34,715 bases of DNA. It comes from Ignavibacteria bacterium. Its GTDB lineage: Bacteria; Bacteroidota; Ignavibacteria; UBA10030; SZUA-254. The translations under genes and the position numbers were made by a program. Below, piece after piece: positions 25,600 to 34,289 of the stretch (its first letter is position 1; each line of letters starts with the position of its first letter). The stretch is from assembly GCA_016178595.1 (NCBI GenBank), contig JACOSY010000030.1, positions 1 to 34,715 on the forward strand, in the 5' to 3' direction. The notes beneath the pieces are model-generated. The model saw nothing but the letters and a program-made list of their open reading frames with translations. It was not told the DNA's origin and did no database searches.

Positions 25600-27297
25600 A
25601 TGCATACAATGCGATTTCAGATTTTGGATGTTAGATTTTGGATTCGGGTTGTTGCGTGTCTCGCTGGGCCGTTCATCCTATTCCTGTCGCCTCATGCGGT
25701 CGGTCAAGTGGAAAATGTTCCGATCGGCAATCAAGTATATGACTTCCTGGATCGTATGGGCGTGAAAGGAATACTGCCGTTGTACAGCAACACCGCGATA
25801 CCGTTATCGCGGAAGGAAGTTGCAGATTTCATTCTGCGTGTTCAAGAGGAGCGAGAGAGATTGACTGCTGCAGACCGGGAATTCCTCCGGAAGTTCGAAC
25901 AGGAATTCGCTCACGAAATACATCCACAAGTCGAAACCGCATCTATCCTCTTTCGTGATGGATTAGATCTGTTCTCCGACAAAGAAAAATACCTGTATGC
26001 TTATTCGGATAGCTCCTTGACGACATATATTGAATTCCTCGGGTCGTTTGATTATCGCCGGTCAAGCGGGGATTCCTACGGATCGGTACATGCAACGCTC
26101 GAAAATCATGGCGGGCGCATTCGTGGAACCATCAAACAGCGACTTGGCTACTTCTTGCAGGCGACGAACGGAACGCTCTTCGGTGATAGGGCCTTCGCTC
26201 TTTCCGATCCGCGTCTTCGAAGCAATGTGAAGTTCAACGATCTTGATTCGCCGTACTTCGATTTCACTGAAGCATATCTCCGGGCAGACTTGAGCTGGTT
26301 CAATCTGCAATTTGGCCGGGAGTATTCCCGTTTCGGCACTGGATATTCAGACCGGCTTTTGCTGTCGGACAACGCGCCTGTGTTCGATTTTCTGAAACTT
26401 GATGCGCACTACAAGTCGCTGCGTTTTTCGTTCATCCACGGTTCATTGTTGCCCGATTCGACTGTCTTCGCGGGAATTCCCGTAACGGAACCGATCGGCA
26501 GCAACAAATATCTCGCAATGCACCGGATACAGCTCTCATTGTTCGACATGCTGAATGTGAGTGCGTCGGAGATGATCATCTACCAGCGCTACAGTCCGGA
26601 GTTCGCGTACCTGAATCCCATTAACTTCTATAAGTCGAGCGAGCACTCGTTGCGCGACCGTGACAACGCTTTGCTTGATTTTGACGTTGAGCTTTTTCCT
26701 GTAGCCGGATACAAGGTTTATGGCTCCTGGCTCATCGACGATATCGACTTTTCAAAGATGGGCACGGGTTGGTGGGGGAATGAGTTTGGCTGGCAGGGCG
26801 GCGCGTGCATCACGGATGCTGCCGGACTTGCGAATGTCGATGCCGTGATCGAGTACACACGGCTCGAACCATACCTCTACACGAACCGTCTCAATGGAAA
26901 CGACTACACACACAATAATACCGGTTTGGGTCATCACCTCCCGCCGAACTCCGATGAATGGTTCCTGCAGTTTCGATACCGTCCAATGAAATCTCTCCGC
27001 ACCCTGATCACCTACATACACGAACGTCATGGAGAGAATATTATTTCCACGGGCCAGGTGATAAAAAACGTCGGCGGGGATGTTATGCAAGGGCACCGTA
27101 ATACCGATTCCGAGACGGCAGCGTTTTTGGACGGAAACCTCGTTCGAAAAGATCATGTCCGACTGCAGGCGATCTACGAGCCGGCAACGAATTTTTTTGT
27201 GACAGGCTCGTACGAATTCCAACAAACATACAACAGCTCTTTCGCTCAGACGACGAACGATCACCTTGCTTCCATCAAAGTATCCGTTGAATATTAA
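25600..27297 (+). CDS. Wzi-like capsule assembly outer-membrane protein
   Basis: This 565-residue protein has a signal peptide ending LFLSPHAVGQ (about residue 36). An S-layer-like alpha segment (YDFLDRMGVKGIL, PLSRKEVADFI) is followed by many alternating aromatic/hydrophobic beta strands typical of an outer-membrane barrel. Wzi-like landmarks are LQFGREYSRFGTGYSDRLLL, SASEMIIYQRYSPEFAYLNP and WGNEFGWQGGACI. Wzi-type proteins hold capsule at the cell surface. The start may be ATG 25600 or 25609. The leader residues FQILDVRFWI are encoded by an AT-rich word repeat (see findings). Confidence 0.82.
   Translation: MHTMRFQILDVRFWIRVVACLAGPFILFLSPHAVGQVENVPIGNQVYDFLDRMGVKGILPLYSNTAIPLSRKEVADFILRVQEERERLTAADREFLRKFEQEFAHEIHPQVETASILFRDGLDLFSDKEKYLYAYSDSSLTTYIEFLGSFDYRRSSGDSYGSVHATLENHGGRIRGTIKQRLGYFLQATNGTLFGDRAFALSDPRLRSNVKFNDLDSPYFDFTEAYLRADLSWFNLQFGREYSRFGTGYSDRLLLSDNAPVFDFLKLDAHYKSLRFSFIHGSLLPDSTVFAGIPVTEPIGSNKYLAMHRIQLSLFDMLNVSASEMIIYQRYSPEFAYLNPINFYKSSEHSLRDRDNALLDFDVELFPVAGYKVYGSWLIDDIDFSKMGTGWWGNEFGWQGGACITDAAGLANVDAVIEYTRLEPYLYTNRLNGNDYTHNNTGLGHHLPPNSDEWFLQFRYRPMKSLRTLITYIHERHGENIISTGQVIKNVGGDVMQGHRNTDSETAAFLDGNLVRKDHVRLQAIYEPATNFFVTGSYEFQQTYNSSFAQTTNDHLASIKVSVEY
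25613..25645. repeat. AT-rich word repeat inside the Wzi-like gene leader
   Basis: The sequence is built from GATTTCAG, GATTTTGGATG and TTAGATTTTGGATT words. The same words occur in the accA-thioesterase gap (31027-31105). It is translated as FQILDVRFWI just before the signal-peptide core. Confidence 0.5.
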
Positions 27298-27336
27298 CCC
27301 CGACTTTTTCCATAGCATACAGAGGACACATCGTTC

Positions 27337-28056
27337 ATGCCAAAGACTCTCGTTGTAACACCGACGTACAATGAAGCCGATAACATCGAGCAGTTTATCA
27401 CCGATGTCCTCAAGCAAAGCCCCGACATCCAGATTCTTATTGTCGACGACAACTCACCCGACAAAACCGGCGATATCGTTGCACGGATGATGGAGACGAA
27501 TTCCCGCGTCCATCTGATTCGTCGGCCGTACAAAATGGGTCTTGGAACAGCCTATGTCGAAGGATTCAGGTACGCAATCGCACGACACTTCGACTATGTC
27601 TTTGAGATGGACGCAGATTTTTCTCATAATCCTGATGAGATTCCTCATTTCCTCAAACGGATGAACGAATGCGATTTGGTTCTCGGTTCTCGGTATACCA
27701 ATGGCGTTCGCGTGGTGAACTGGCCGATCCGCAGGTTGCTGCTGAGTTACTCCGCCAATGTCTATACGCGTATCGTCACGGGCATGCCGGTGAAAGATGC
27801 CACGGGGGGCTTCAAGTGCTTCAAGCGAAAAGTGCTGGAATCGATTAACCTCGATAACGTTCGCTCCAACGGGTATGCGTTTCAAATTGAAATGAACTTC
27901 AAAACGTGGAGTAAGGGTTTCAAAGTGTGCGAGCACCCGATTATCTTCTTCGATCGCCGCTCCGGTGTTTCGAAGATGTCGAAGAAGATCGTCTATGAAG
28001 CGGTCTTCATGGTGTGGAAATTGAAGCTGCAGAAAATTTTCAGAAAGCTCTCCTAA
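27337..28056 (+). CDS. Polyprenol monophosphomannose synthase-like GT2
   Basis: This 239-residue soluble GT-A enzyme is of the dolichol-phosphate-mannose synthase (DPM1) type. It would transfer a sugar from a nucleotide donor to polyprenyl phosphate. Landmarks are VVTPTYNEADNIEQF, LIVDDNSPDKTGD, the DxD-type motif MDADFSHNPDEIP, DLVLGSRYTNG and KDATGGFKCFKRKVLE. The C-terminal helices of GtrB-like enzymes are absent, as expected for the single-domain type. The ribosome site is GAGGA. It is followed after six bases by the fusion gene, so it is probably cotranscribed. Confidence 0.92.
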   Translation: MPKTLVVTPTYNEADNIEQFITDVLKQSPDIQILIVDDNSPDKTGDIVARMMETNSRVHLIRRPYKMGLGTAYVEGFRYAIARHFDYVFEMDADFSHNPDEIPHFLKRMNECDLVLGSRYTNGVRVVNWPIRRLLLSYSANVYTRIVTGMPVKDATGGFKCFKRKVLESINLDNVRSNGYAFQIEMNFKTWSKGFKVCEHPIIFFDRRSGVSKMSKKIVYEAVFMVWKLKLQKIFRKLS

Positions 28057-28062
28057 TTACCG

Positions 28063-30069
28063 ATGCAACTCTCTGTCATTATCATAAACTACAATGTGCG
28101 GGCATTTCTCGAAAGCGCGCTCGTTGCAGTCCGTAAGGCGATGAGCGGCCTCGAAGGAGAAATCTTCGTCGTTGACAACAACTCCGACGATGGGAGTGTC
28201 GAGATGGTGCGGCATAAATTCCCCGATGTTCACCTCATTGTGAATGAGCGGAACCTTGGCTTTGCCGCTGCAAACAACATTGCACTCCGGCGTTGCACAG
28301 GCAAGTACATCCTGCTTCTCAACCCTGACACGCTCGTGCAGGAAGATACGTTCCGCGTCGTGGCGGATTTTATGGATAAACATCCGGAGGTCGGCCTCGC
28401 CGGATGTAAGATTCTCAATCCCGATGGGACGCTGCAGCTCCCGTGCCGGAGAAGCTTCCCGACCCCGTGGGTTGCCTTTACAAAAATTATCGGGCTGAGC
28501 GCACTCTTTCCCCGCTCATCTCTGTTTGGGAAATACAATCTCACATATTGTTCGCCGGATCAGTCGTACGAAGTCGATGCAGTGAGCGGCTCGTTCATGT
28601 TCTTGCGGCACGAAACATACCAGGCGGTCGGTGGACTTGACGAGCAGTTCTTCATGTACGGAGAGGACCTTGATTGGTGCTACCGCATCAAGAGCGCGGG
28701 GAGGAAAGTGTATTACGTTCACTCAACGCAGATCATTCATTATAAAGGACAAAGCGCACGGCGGAGTGATATTGACGAAATCAAACTCTTCTACCAAGCC
28801 ATGCGAGTTTTTGTGGAGAAGCACTTCCAATATGGTTTCGTCTTCGATGTTATCATCCGATTTGGGATTGCACTTCGCCAACTCGTTGCCTTTATCGCGA
28901 AGATCGCCAAACCGCTTCGTGCAACCGCGCTGGATTTTCTTCTCATCAATCTTTCCTGGATACTTGGTGAATGGATTTGGTTCGGCAAAATCTTTCGCTT
29001 CCCTGCTTATGCGTATCCAGCTTTAATAACTGTGCCGTGGCTCGTCCTGGCGAGTGTCATGTATTGGTCCGGCGTCTACTCGACGCGGAAGCTTTCCATT
29101 TCCCGCGCAGCGACATCTGTCATTATCGGCTACGTCGTCCTCTCGGCGCTGACGTTTTTCTTCAAGCAGTACGGCTTCAGCCGCATGGTGGTTCTCATCT
29201 CCGGTAGTGTCAATTTTGTGCTCTTGCCGGGATGGAGACTTGTCGCGCGCGCCGTCTTACGCTCGCCGGAGCACCGGCGCAAGAGTCTCTTTGGTCGTCG
29301 TACGATTATTGTCGGCACGAACATATCGGGACAGGAGGTCTTGCGGAAACTCCGTGCCCGGATCGACGATGGTTACGAAGTTGTCGGATTCATCGACAAT
29401 GATCGGAAGCGTGTCGGTGAGAAGATGGCGGGAGTTGAAATTCTCGGTTCGATTGACAATATTGGAAAGGTTATCGAAGAACAACGAGCGTCGGAAGTGA
29501 TCTTTTCAACCGATACGCTTTCGTATACCGACATCCTCTCGGTCATCAGCAGGAGCCGCAACCGATCGGTCAATTACCGGCTTGTGCCGAGCAGCCTTGA
29601 AGTCATTATCGGCAAAACACATATCGACGAGCTGGAAGATATGCCGCTCGTCGAGATCGAGTACAATATCAATCGTTTCACGAATCGCTTCGCGAAGCGT
29701 GTGGTTGATATTGCCGGCTCGCTCGTTCTGATGACGTTTGCGTATCCTATCATTGCACTCGAAAAACGGACCGGAAGTACGATTGGTTCATTGGGGCAAA
29801 AAATCTTGCTGGTGCCAAAAGTGTTGAAAGGCGAGACAAGCCTCGTCGGTCCGCCGATGTATTCGCATGATGCGACAAAGAACGGTTCCGTGGAGTCATC
29901 GCTCTATCTTGGCAAACAAGGATTAACCGGGCTTGTTCAGGTGAACTACCGTGACGATCTACAACCGGAAGAGATTGAAAAATATAACTTGTACTACGCG
30001 AAGAACCAGTCGCTTCTCTTGGATCTCGAGATTCTCATAAAATCTAGTATCGTCTTGATGAAACGCTGA
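28063..30069 (+). CDS. GT2 glycosyltransferase fused to a degenerate polyprenyl sugar-phosphotransferase-like module
   Basis: This is a 668-residue, two-part protein. Residues about 3-230 form a complete GT2 domain (SVIIINYNVRAFLESAL, LLLNPDTLVQED, AVSGSFMF, GLDEQFFMYGEDLDWCYR). About four transmembrane helices lie between 288 and 390. Residues about 411-530 form a Rossmann/CoA-binding-like domain (RTIIVGTNISGQEVL). Residues 543-668 match the two ends of a bacterial sugar transferase domain (KRVVDIAGSLVL; GETSLVGPPMY; GLTGLVQVNYR). About 50 residues normally between these ends, including KFRSM and the catalytic Asp-Glu, are missing. The PGT half therefore looks inactive as a transferase. It may be a membrane anchor or a regulatory or partner module. 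The reading frame is intact. Confidence 0.88.
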   Translation: MQLSVIIINYNVRAFLESALVAVRKAMSGLEGEIFVVDNNSDDGSVEMVRHKFPDVHLIVNERNLGFAAANNIALRRCTGKYILLLNPDTLVQEDTFRVVADFMDKHPEVGLAGCKILNPDGTLQLPCRRSFPTPWVAFTKIIGLSALFPRSSLFGKYNLTYCSPDQSYEVDAVSGSFMFLRHETYQAVGGLDEQFFMYGEDLDWCYRIKSAGRKVYYVHSTQIIHYKGQSARRSDIDEIKLFYQAMRVFVEKHFQYGFVFDVIIRFGIALRQLVAFIAKIAKPLRATALDFLLINLSWILGEWIWFGKIFRFPAYAYPALITVPWLVLASVMYWSGVYSTRKLSISRAATSVIIGYVVLSALTFFFKQYGFSRMVVLISGSVNFVLLPGWRLVARAVLRSPEHRRKSLFGRRTIIVGTNISGQEVLRKLRARIDDGYEVVGFIDNDRKRVGEKMAGVEILGSIDNIGKVIEEQRASEVIFSTDTLSYTDILSVISRSRNRSVNYRLVPSSLEVIIGKTHIDELEDMPLVEIEYNINRFTNRFAKRVVDIAGSLVLMTFAYPIIALEKRTGSTIGSLGQKILLVPKVLKGETSLVGPPMYSHDATKNGSVESSLYLGKQGLTGLVQVNYRDDLQPEEIEKYNLYYAKNQSLLLDLEILIKSSIVLMKR

Positions 30070-30075
30070 CCGGCA

Positions 30076-31026
30076 ATGGCGAAAACAATTCTGGAATTCG
30101 AAAAACCGATTATCGAGCTCGAGCAAAAGATCGAGGAACTGCGCAAGTATTCCGACTCGCTCGATGTCGAAGAAGAAATACACGATCTGGAGGAGAATGT
30201 CCGGCAACTTCAAAAGAGCATCTACACCGGACTAACGCGTTGGCAGAAAGTTCAGCTCGCTCGCCATCCCGACCGGCCATACACGCTTGACTACATCTCC
30301 ATGATGATGACAGACTTCATGGAGCTGCATGGTGACCGCAGCTTCGGCGACGACAAAGCTATCGTCGGCGGTTTCGCCCGGTTGGATGGAGTGCCCGTGA
30401 TGGTGATTGGTCACCAGAAGGGCCGTGACACGAAGTCGAACGTCTTTCGCAATTTCGGCATGCCGAACCCGGAAGGTTATCGGAAAGCCTTGCGGTTGAT
30501 GAAGCTGGCGACGAAGTTCACCCGGCCCATCATTACAATGCTCGATACGCCCGGCGCCTATCCCGGACTTGAGGCTGAAGAACGCGGCCAGGCCGAGGCA
30601 ATTGCACGGAACCTCTTTGAGATGTCTCACCTGCCCGTCCCGATCATCGTCGTAATCGTCGGTGAAGGTGCATCCGGCGGTGCATTAGGTATCGGCATTG
30701 GCGATCGCATACTCATGATGGAAAATACCTGGTATTCGGTGATCTCGCCGGAATCATGCTCGAGTATACTCTGGCGCAGTTGGGATTTCAAAGAACAGGC
30801 TGCAGAAGCTCTGAAGCTCACTGCGCCCGATCTCCTTGCACAGGGCATTGTCGACCGCATTGTGCCGGAGCCGTTGGGCGGCGCCCATCGTAACCCGGAG
30901 GAAGCAGCGAAACTGCTCAAAAGCATTTTGATCGATGAGCTGAAGAAACTTACAAAGGTCAAGCCCGATAAGCTCGTCGAGAAACGGATCGAGAAGTTCG
31001 GCAAGATGGGAGAGTGGGAAGAATAA
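30076..31026 (+). CDS. accA: Acetyl-CoA carboxylase carboxyltransferase subunit alpha
   Basis: This 316-residue cytoplasmic subunit works with AccD to transfer CO2 from biotin carboxyl carrier protein to acetyl-CoA, giving malonyl-CoA for fatty-acid synthesis. The N-terminus has the usual coiled-coil helix ([19 protein letters not shown]). The crotonase-like core shows [52 protein letters not shown] and [15 protein letters not shown]. The length is normal. It starts seven bases after the fusion gene stop, so it may be transcribed with the polysaccharide locus, although its role is housekeeping. Confidence 0.97.
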   Translation: MAKTILEFEKPIIELEQKIEELRKYSDSLDVEEEIHDLEENVRQLQKSIYTGLTRWQKVQLARHPDRPYTLDYISMMMTDFMELHGDRSFGDDKAIVGGFARLDGVPVMVIGHQKGRDTKSNVFRNFGMPNPEGYRKALRLMKLATKFTRPIITMLDTPGAYPGLEAEERGQAEAIARNLFEMSHLPVPIIVVIVGEGASGGALGIGIGDRILMMENTWYSVISPESCSSILWRSWDFKEQAAEALKLTAPDLLAQGIVDRIVPEPLGGAHRNPEEAAKLLKSILIDELKKLTKVKPDKLVEKRIEKFGKMGEWEE

Positions 31027-31086
31027 TGTTAGAATTCTGATGTATGATTTTGGATTTGATGAAGCAAGACAATCCGAATTCTAACA
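31027..31086. repeat. Hairpin with perfect 11-base arms between accA and thioesterase genes
   Basis: TGTTAGAATTC at 31027-31037 is exactly complementary to GAATTCTAACA at 31076-31086, with a 38-base AT-rich loop. The left arm begins directly after the accA stop. The right arm continues into more GATTTCAGAT-type words. There is no T-run, so it is more likely a repeat than an intrinsic terminator. Confidence 0.65.
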
Positions 31087-31105
31087 TCTGAAATCAAAAA
31101 TATCT

Positions 31106-31546
31106 ATGAGTATTTCTGCTGAGACAAAAATTCGTGTTCGCTACGCCGATACCGATCAGATGAAAATGGTTTACTACGGAAAGTTCTTCGAGTACTTCGA
31201 GCAGGGCCGGTCGGATCTTCTCCGGGATATCGGTATGCCGTACCCGGAGATCGAGCGAATGGGGTATTATCTTCCGGTGATTGAGGCGCATGCACGTTAC
31301 CTGAAAGCAGCCCGGTACGACGATCTCCTTATTGTCAAGACGATCGTGAACGACGCGCCGCAAGCACGCATCCGGATCGAGTACAAAGTCCATCATGATG
31401 AAACCAACGAGCTTCTGGCCGAAGGACACACCGTTCATAGCTTTGTAAACGCAGCGACCGGAAGGCCGACGCGCGCGCCGGAACAATTCCTCGAGACGCT
31501 CTCTGAGGCGGTGTCGCGAGCCGCCGCCGCGAAATCCCAGCCATAA
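31106..31546 (+). CDS. Acyl-CoA thioesterase, YbgC/4HBT hot-dog family
   Basis: This 146-residue single hot-dog domain has the family start IRVRYADTDQMKMVYYGKFF followed by EYFEQGRSDLLRDIG. The active-site Asp of 4HBT-type thioesterases is present in TDQM. The His of the E. coli YbgC pattern (VYH) is replaced by Tyr (VYY), as in many homologues from this phylum. It hydrolyses acyl-CoA thioesters; the true substrate is unknown. It follows accA after a repeat-containing 79-base gap. Confidence 0.9.
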   Translation: MSISAETKIRVRYADTDQMKMVYYGKFFEYFEQGRSDLLRDIGMPYPEIERMGYYLPVIEAHARYLKAARYDDLLIVKTIVNDAPQARIRIEYKVHHDETNELLAEGHTVHSFVNAATGRPTRAPEQFLETLSEAVSRAAAAKSQP

Positions 31547-31551
31547 TCGTT

Positions 31552-31716
31552 ATGCTGTCGAGAGAACTCCTGAAGATCCTTCGTTGTCCCGTTTGTCGTC
31601 GTGAGCTTGCTTCCGACGACGAGAAGAAAATCGTAACCTGCGTGTACTGCAAGAAAACGTATTCAGTCCGAGAGAACATTCCCATAATGATCGATGAGCA
31701 ATCACGACCAGCATAA
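31552..31716 (+). CDS. Trm112-like small zinc-binding protein
   Basis: This is a 54-residue protein, easily missed because of its size. It begins MLSRELLKILRCPVCRRELA. Four cysteines at 12, 15, 30 and 33 form two CxxC pairs (CPVC and CVYC) suited to one zinc ion. KTYSVRENIPIMI near the end is the conserved Trm112/YcaR closing motif (Y.V..GIP.ML). Bacterial Trm112-like proteins are often near cell-envelope or lipid genes, and some may activate methyltransferases. It starts five bases after the thioesterase stop and overlaps nadC by 23 bases in another frame. Confidence 0.85.
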   Translation: MLSRELLKILRCPVCRRELASDDEKKIVTCVYCKKTYSVRENIPIMIDEQSRPA

Positions 31717-32605
31717 TGCGTTGCACGATATTGCACACGATAGCCGCGTCAGCCGGATTGTCGTGGAGGCGCTCATGGAAGATCTTGGGATGGGAGATGT
31801 TACGACGGACGCTGCCATCCCCCGCGATCTCACCGGTTATGCAGGGCTGCTTGCGAAAGAATCCGGCATCATTGCGGGGCTTGATGTCGCCGCACTGGTA
31901 TTCTCTGCCGTCGATGTTGACGTTCGGATGACGCACTTGCTGCAGGATGGCGCAATGGTCGACGCGCAGACAACGATAGCCCGCCTTGACGGTCCCGTTG
32001 CCAGTATTCTGAAAGCCGAAAGGACTGCCCTCAATATCCTGCAACGCATGAGCGGTATTGCCACACTTACGCGGATGTTTGTCGATGCTATCGCGGGAAC
32101 TCGTGCAACGATCACCGACACGCGAAAGACGGCTCCCGGTCTTCGTCTTTTGGATAAGCGCGCCGTTCAGATCGGCGGGGGAGTCAATCATCGCTTCGGG
32201 CTGGACGACATGGTGCTCATCAAGGATAACCACATTGCTGCGGCCGGCGGAATCACAGCGGCAGTCGAGCGTTGTCGTGCATTCATGGCCGAAAGAAACT
32301 ACCATCTCAAGATCGAAGTCGAGACCAAGACATTCGAAGAGGTGAAAGAGGCCCTTGCAGTGAAAGGAATTCACCGCATCATGCTCGACAATTTCCCTCT
32401 CGACATGATGCGCGACGCCGTTCAACTCATCAACCATGCTGTCGAGGTCGAAGCCTCCGGCAATGTTTCGCTTGCAACGGTTCGTGCAACCGCCGAAACG
32501 GGCGTCGACTTCATCTCCGTCGGAGCGCTGACCCATTCGCCCAAGGCGCTCGACATCTCGTTGAATGTGAAGGCGACGAAGAGCAGCGGTAGGGGGAAAT
32601 CCTAA
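31694..32605 (+). CDS. nadC: Quinolinate phosphoribosyltransferase (nicotinate-nucleotide pyrophosphorylase, carboxylating)
   Basis: This 303-residue enzyme makes nicotinate mononucleotide from quinolinate and PRPP in NAD synthesis. Landmarks are LMEDLGMGDVTTDAAIP, AERTALNILQRMSGIAT, TDTRKTAPGLRLLDK with AVQIGGGVNHRFGLDD, MVLIKDNHI, KIEVETKTFEEV and MLDNFP. VEASGNVSLATVR and DFISVGALTHSPKALDIS close the TIM-barrel-like fold. ATG 31694 lies inside the Trm112-like gene. The last two codons and the stop coincide with the beginning of an inverted-repeat element. Confidence 0.96.
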   Translation: MSNHDQHNALHDIAHDSRVSRIVVEALMEDLGMGDVTTDAAIPRDLTGYAGLLAKESGIIAGLDVAALVFSAVDVDVRMTHLLQDGAMVDAQTTIARLDGPVASILKAERTALNILQRMSGIATLTRMFVDAIAGTRATITDTRKTAPGLRLLDKRAVQIGGGVNHRFGLDDMVLIKDNHIAAAGGITAAVERCRAFMAERNYHLKIEVETKTFEEVKEALAVKGIHRIMLDNFPLDMMRDAVQLINHAVEVEASGNVSLATVRATAETGVDFISVGALTHSPKALDISLNVKATKSSGRGKS

Positions 32606-32732
32606 ATTCGAAGCACCAAATCATAAACAGATTCTAAATCCAAAGTTCTAATGACCGAAACATCGGCCCCTGACGTTTTTGATTTCGAAATTAGCGCTTG
32701 TTTGGAATTTCGTGCTTCGTGCTTAGGATTTT
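32597..32732. repeat. MITE-like imperfect inverted repeat after nadC
   Basis: The left arm starts AAATCCTAAATTCGAAGCAC (32597-32616). The right arm ends CGTGCTTAGGATTT (about 32719-32732). The arms stay partly complementary for about 60 bases on each side and meet near ATCGGCCCCTGACG. No ORF lies inside. The left arm supplies the last Lys-Ser codons and stop of nadC. It may act as a transcript end or be a non-autonomous mobile repeat. Confidence 0.7.
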
Positions 32733-32771
32733 CTATCCATCTTATCACTACTCAGCACAATCCGCACCTGC

Positions 32772-34289
32772 ATGTTCGATAAGATAAAGCGCCTCGGCAG
32801 CGAAACGGCGATCTACGGCGCCAGCACCATCCTCAGTCGTTTCCTCAACTTCCTTCTTGTCCCGTTCTACACTAACGTCCTTGTGCCGGGTGAATTCGGC
32901 ATCGTCAGCTACATCTACTCCATGATTGCATTCGTGAACGTGATCTATTCCTACGGGATGGAGTCGGCGTATTTCAAGTATGCATCGACGATGGAATTAG
33001 GGACGGAGAAGCAAAACTTCAGCACGCCATTTCTCTCACTCTTTATGACGTCGGTGCTCTTCTCGTTTGCAATCGTCGCTGCCGCATCGCCGATTGTGGG
33101 CGCACTGAAGATCCCGCCGGAGTACAAGAGCATCGTTCTCTATGCAGCAGGAATCCTTGCCCTTGATGCGATCGCCATTATTCCGTTTGCATCCTTGAGG
33201 ATGGAACATCGCGCGAAGCTCTTCGCAACGGTGAAGTTTCTCAACATTCTCACCAATGTCGTCATGAATGTTCTCTTGCTCGCTGTGTTTCATAAAGGTG
33301 TGACGGGAATCTTCATCAGCGGATTCGTTGCTTCGGCTCTTACGGTAGTTCTGCTGCTGCCGACGATCCTACGCCACCTTATCGTTGACATGAAGAACGA
33401 TTTACTTGGCGCACTCGTGCGGTTCGGGTTGCCGTCGATTCCGGCAGGACTGGCGGCGATGGCAGTGCAGGTGATCGACCGGCCGATTCTCCGCAGTTTG
33501 ACCGACGATGCCACCGTCGGCATCTACCAGGCCAATTACCGTCTCGGGATCTTCATGATGCTGATCGTGCAGATGTACGACTATGCATGGCGGCCGTTTT
33601 ATTTTTCGATGGCAAAGGAGGAAAACGCCAAAGAAGTCTTTGCCCGTGTGCTGACATATATCGTGCTGTTGATGTCGGTCGTGTTTCTCGTTCTGACGTT
33701 TTTCATCGGCGACATCGTGAAGATCAGCATCTTCGGCAGGCATCTCATCCATCAAAATTATTGGGGCGGGTTGAATATTGTTCCGATCGTTCTCCTCGGC
33801 TATCTGTTCCTCGGCATGTATACAAACATCTCAGCCGGTTTGTACATTGAGAAGAAAACGAACTATCTACCGATCATTACGCTCATTGCGGCTGCAGTCA
33901 ACATCGCTGCCAACTACACGCTCATCCCGTCGATGGGAATGCTCGGCGCGGCATGGGCGACGTTCTGGGCGTATCTCGCAATGGCAATTGCCGGTTACTT
34001 CTTTGCGCAGCGTGTGTATCCGGTGAGATACGAGTGGGGAAGGATGGCGAAGCTTCTGATAGCGTTAGGTGTTTCAGTGGGAGTCTCTATGATTTTTCCG
34101 TTTGATGAGCTTTCTCAAGGAATGGAAGTCGCTCTAAAGGTTGGATTGCTTGGAGTGTTTGCATTAATGCTGTTTGCGATGAGGTTCTTCAGGGGAGGGG
34201 AGACGGTGTACATGAAGCGAATGTTTCTGCGACTGAGAGGGCTTGCAGATACAACCATCGTGAATGAGCAAACACCATCGTCACCCTGA
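32772..34289 (+). CDS. Second polysaccharide flippase/lipopolysaccharide biosynthesis protein
   Basis: This 505-residue polytopic protein of the MATE/MVF superfamily has about 14 helices. The N-terminus (GSETAIYGASTILSRFLNFL, VPFYTNVLVPGEFGIV) is the common Wzx/RfbX-like start. ATWATFWAYLAMA-type helices lie toward the end. It may move another lipid-linked glycan or peptidoglycan-type precursor, and its substrate is unknown. It is only remotely similar to the flippase at 18039. No strong ribosome site is visible before ATG 32772. Its stop codon is part of the palindrome at 34280-34307. Confidence 0.9.
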   Translation: MFDKIKRLGSETAIYGASTILSRFLNFLLVPFYTNVLVPGEFGIVSYIYSMIAFVNVIYSYGMESAYFKYASTMELGTEKQNFSTPFLSLFMTSVLFSFAIVAAASPIVGALKIPPEYKSIVLYAAGILALDAIAIIPFASLRMEHRAKLFATVKFLNILTNVVMNVLLLAVFHKGVTGIFISGFVASALTVVLLLPTILRHLIVDMKNDLLGALVRFGLPSIPAGLAAMAVQVIDRPILRSLTDDATVGIYQANYRLGIFMMLIVQMYDYAWRPFYFSMAKEENAKEVFARVLTYIVLLMSVVFLVLTFFIGDIVKISIFGRHLIHQNYWGGLNIVPIVLLGYLFLGMYTNISAGLYIEKKTNYLPIITLIAAAVNIAANYTLIPSMGMLGAAWATFWAYLAMAIAGYFFAQRVYPVRYEWGRMAKLLIALGVSVGVSMIFPFDELSQGMEVALKVGLLGVFALMLFAMRFFRGGETVYMKRMFLRLRGLADTTIVNEQTPSSP

